From the NCBI RefSeq assembly GCF_902497895.1, contig NZ_CABVHQ010000028.1, positions 16,267 to 80,266 on the forward strand: a stretch of DNA of 64,000 nt, written 5' to 3'. Source of the stretch: Pseudomonas fluorescens. Its GTDB lineage: Bacteria; Pseudomonadota; Gammaproteobacteria; Pseudomonadales; Pseudomonadaceae. The notes under the pieces are model-generated. The model worked only from the letters and a program-made list of their open reading frames with translations. It had not been told where the DNA came from and did no database searches. Positions 63,593 through 64,000 of this stretch are shown here, piece by piece. A program made the position numbers and the translations under genes. The first letter of the stretch is position 1, and every line of letters starts with the position of its first letter.

Positions 63593-64000
63593 TCAAAAGA
63601 TCGCAGCCTGCGGCAGCTCCTACAGAAGCATAGGAGTACCCAGCCCCCTCGTAGGAGCTGTCGAGCGAAGCGAGGCTGCGATCCTGGCTGATGAACAGGC
63701 GCGGTGTTTATAGCGCGAACCAGGATCAAAAGATCGCAGCCACAGAAGCATAGGAATACGCAGCCCCCTCGTAGGAGCTGTCGAGCGAAGCGAGGCTGCG
63801 ATCCCGGCTGATGAACAGGCGCCGTGTTTTATAGCGCGAACCAGGATCAAAAGATCGCAGCCACAGAAGCATAGGAGTACCCAGCCCCCTCGTAGGAGCT
63901 GTCGAGCGAAGCGAGGCTGCGATCCTGGCTGATGAACAGGCGCCGTGTTTATAGCGCGAACCAGGATCAAAAGATCGCAGCCACAGAAGCATAGGAATAC
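63593..64000. repeat. Tandem array of REP-derived 120-121-bp units
   Basis: The start ATCAAAAGATCGCAGCC occurs at about 63593, 63725, 63846 and 63966, so the units are 132, 121 and 120 bases. Each contains AGGAGCTGTCGAGCGAAGCG, then GGCTGATGAACAGGCG. The first differs by a 12-base REP remnant (TGCGGCAGCTCC). The array continues past the edge. The region 63510-63592 shows nothing. Frames on the minus strand here are by-products of the repeats. Confidence 0.95.

Noticed and set aside
63620..63992. Leftward frames of 116 and 88 codons at the right end
   Set aside because: They repeat the same peptide with each unit of the tandem array, so they follow from the repeat and not from a gene.
63593..64000. 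CRISPR-like array
   Set aside because: Units are 120 bases and nearly identical throughout, with no unique spacers and no cas genes.

Overview
The window is a chromosomal segment of a fluorescent Pseudomonas, most likely the P. fluorescens group. Pointers are MvaT (the Pseudomonas H-NS analogue), the order fumarase - SadC-type diguanylate cyclase - ferredoxin reductase - enoyl-CoA hydratase - pyruvate kinase - PilZ - MoxR operon - sbcB - mvaT - purU, which matches what I recall of P. aeruginosa PA4333 down to PA4314, and several families of REP palindromes of the P. fluorescens type. Almost everything is core genome at high GC. Only about 9.0-11.2 kb, plus a few short intergenic stretches, looks accessory.

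Layout. 1-3 kb: dctB and the start of dctD (C4-dicarboxylate two-component system), cut by the left edge. 3-8 kb: fumarase, sadC, ferredoxin reductase, enoyl-CoA hydratase. 8.2-11.2 kb: a lower-GC insert with a TSUP transporter, a clavaminate-synthase-like Fe(II)/2-oxoglutarate oxygenase interrupted at an A9 tract, and a delta-60-repeat gene broken at a C6 tract. 11.4-14 kb: pyruvate kinase, a small lipoprotein and a PilZ protein. 14.2-21.2 kb: a six-gene leftward operon (RDD, SpoIIM-like, DUF4129, DUF4350, MoxR ATPase, DUF58). 21.4-24.5 kb: sbcB, mvaT, purU. 24.7-27.6 kb: a tight three-gene set (glycosyltransferase, deacetylase, flippase-like) that looks like an uncharacterised glycoconjugate pathway. 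28-32 kb: a PctA-like amino-acid chemoreceptor, a HerA-like ATPase and dciA. 32.4-42.7 kb: secA, argJ, a GST, a Nudix/ThiE-like fusion, PduO-type adenosyltransferase, an orphan sensor kinase, a panE homologue and yajQ. 43-49.7 kb: mscS, an OprD-family porin, a HIT protein, slyX, a membrane-anchored cold-shock-domain protein, a Dps-like ferritin, a ribbon-helix-helix protein and an FmdB zinc ribbon. 49.8-62 kb: aspS, yebC, ruvCAB, ybgC-tolQRAB-pal-cpoB, queE-queC and tRNA-Lys(UUU). 62.4-64 kb: nadA, then a tandem array of REP-derived ~120-bp units that runs off the right edge.

Functional themes are cyclic-di-GMP (SadC with an intact I-site, PilZ, YajQ), envelope integrity (Tol-Pal, MscS, the MoxR operon, the glycan set), DNA processing (RuvABC, ExoI, DciA) and central carbon metabolism. 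I did not find a convincing complete new system. The best leads are the homopolymer-interrupted oxygenase beside a TSUP transporter, the glycosyltransferase-deacetylase-flippase set, the 156-bp palindromic element after yajQ, and the tandem REP array at the right end.
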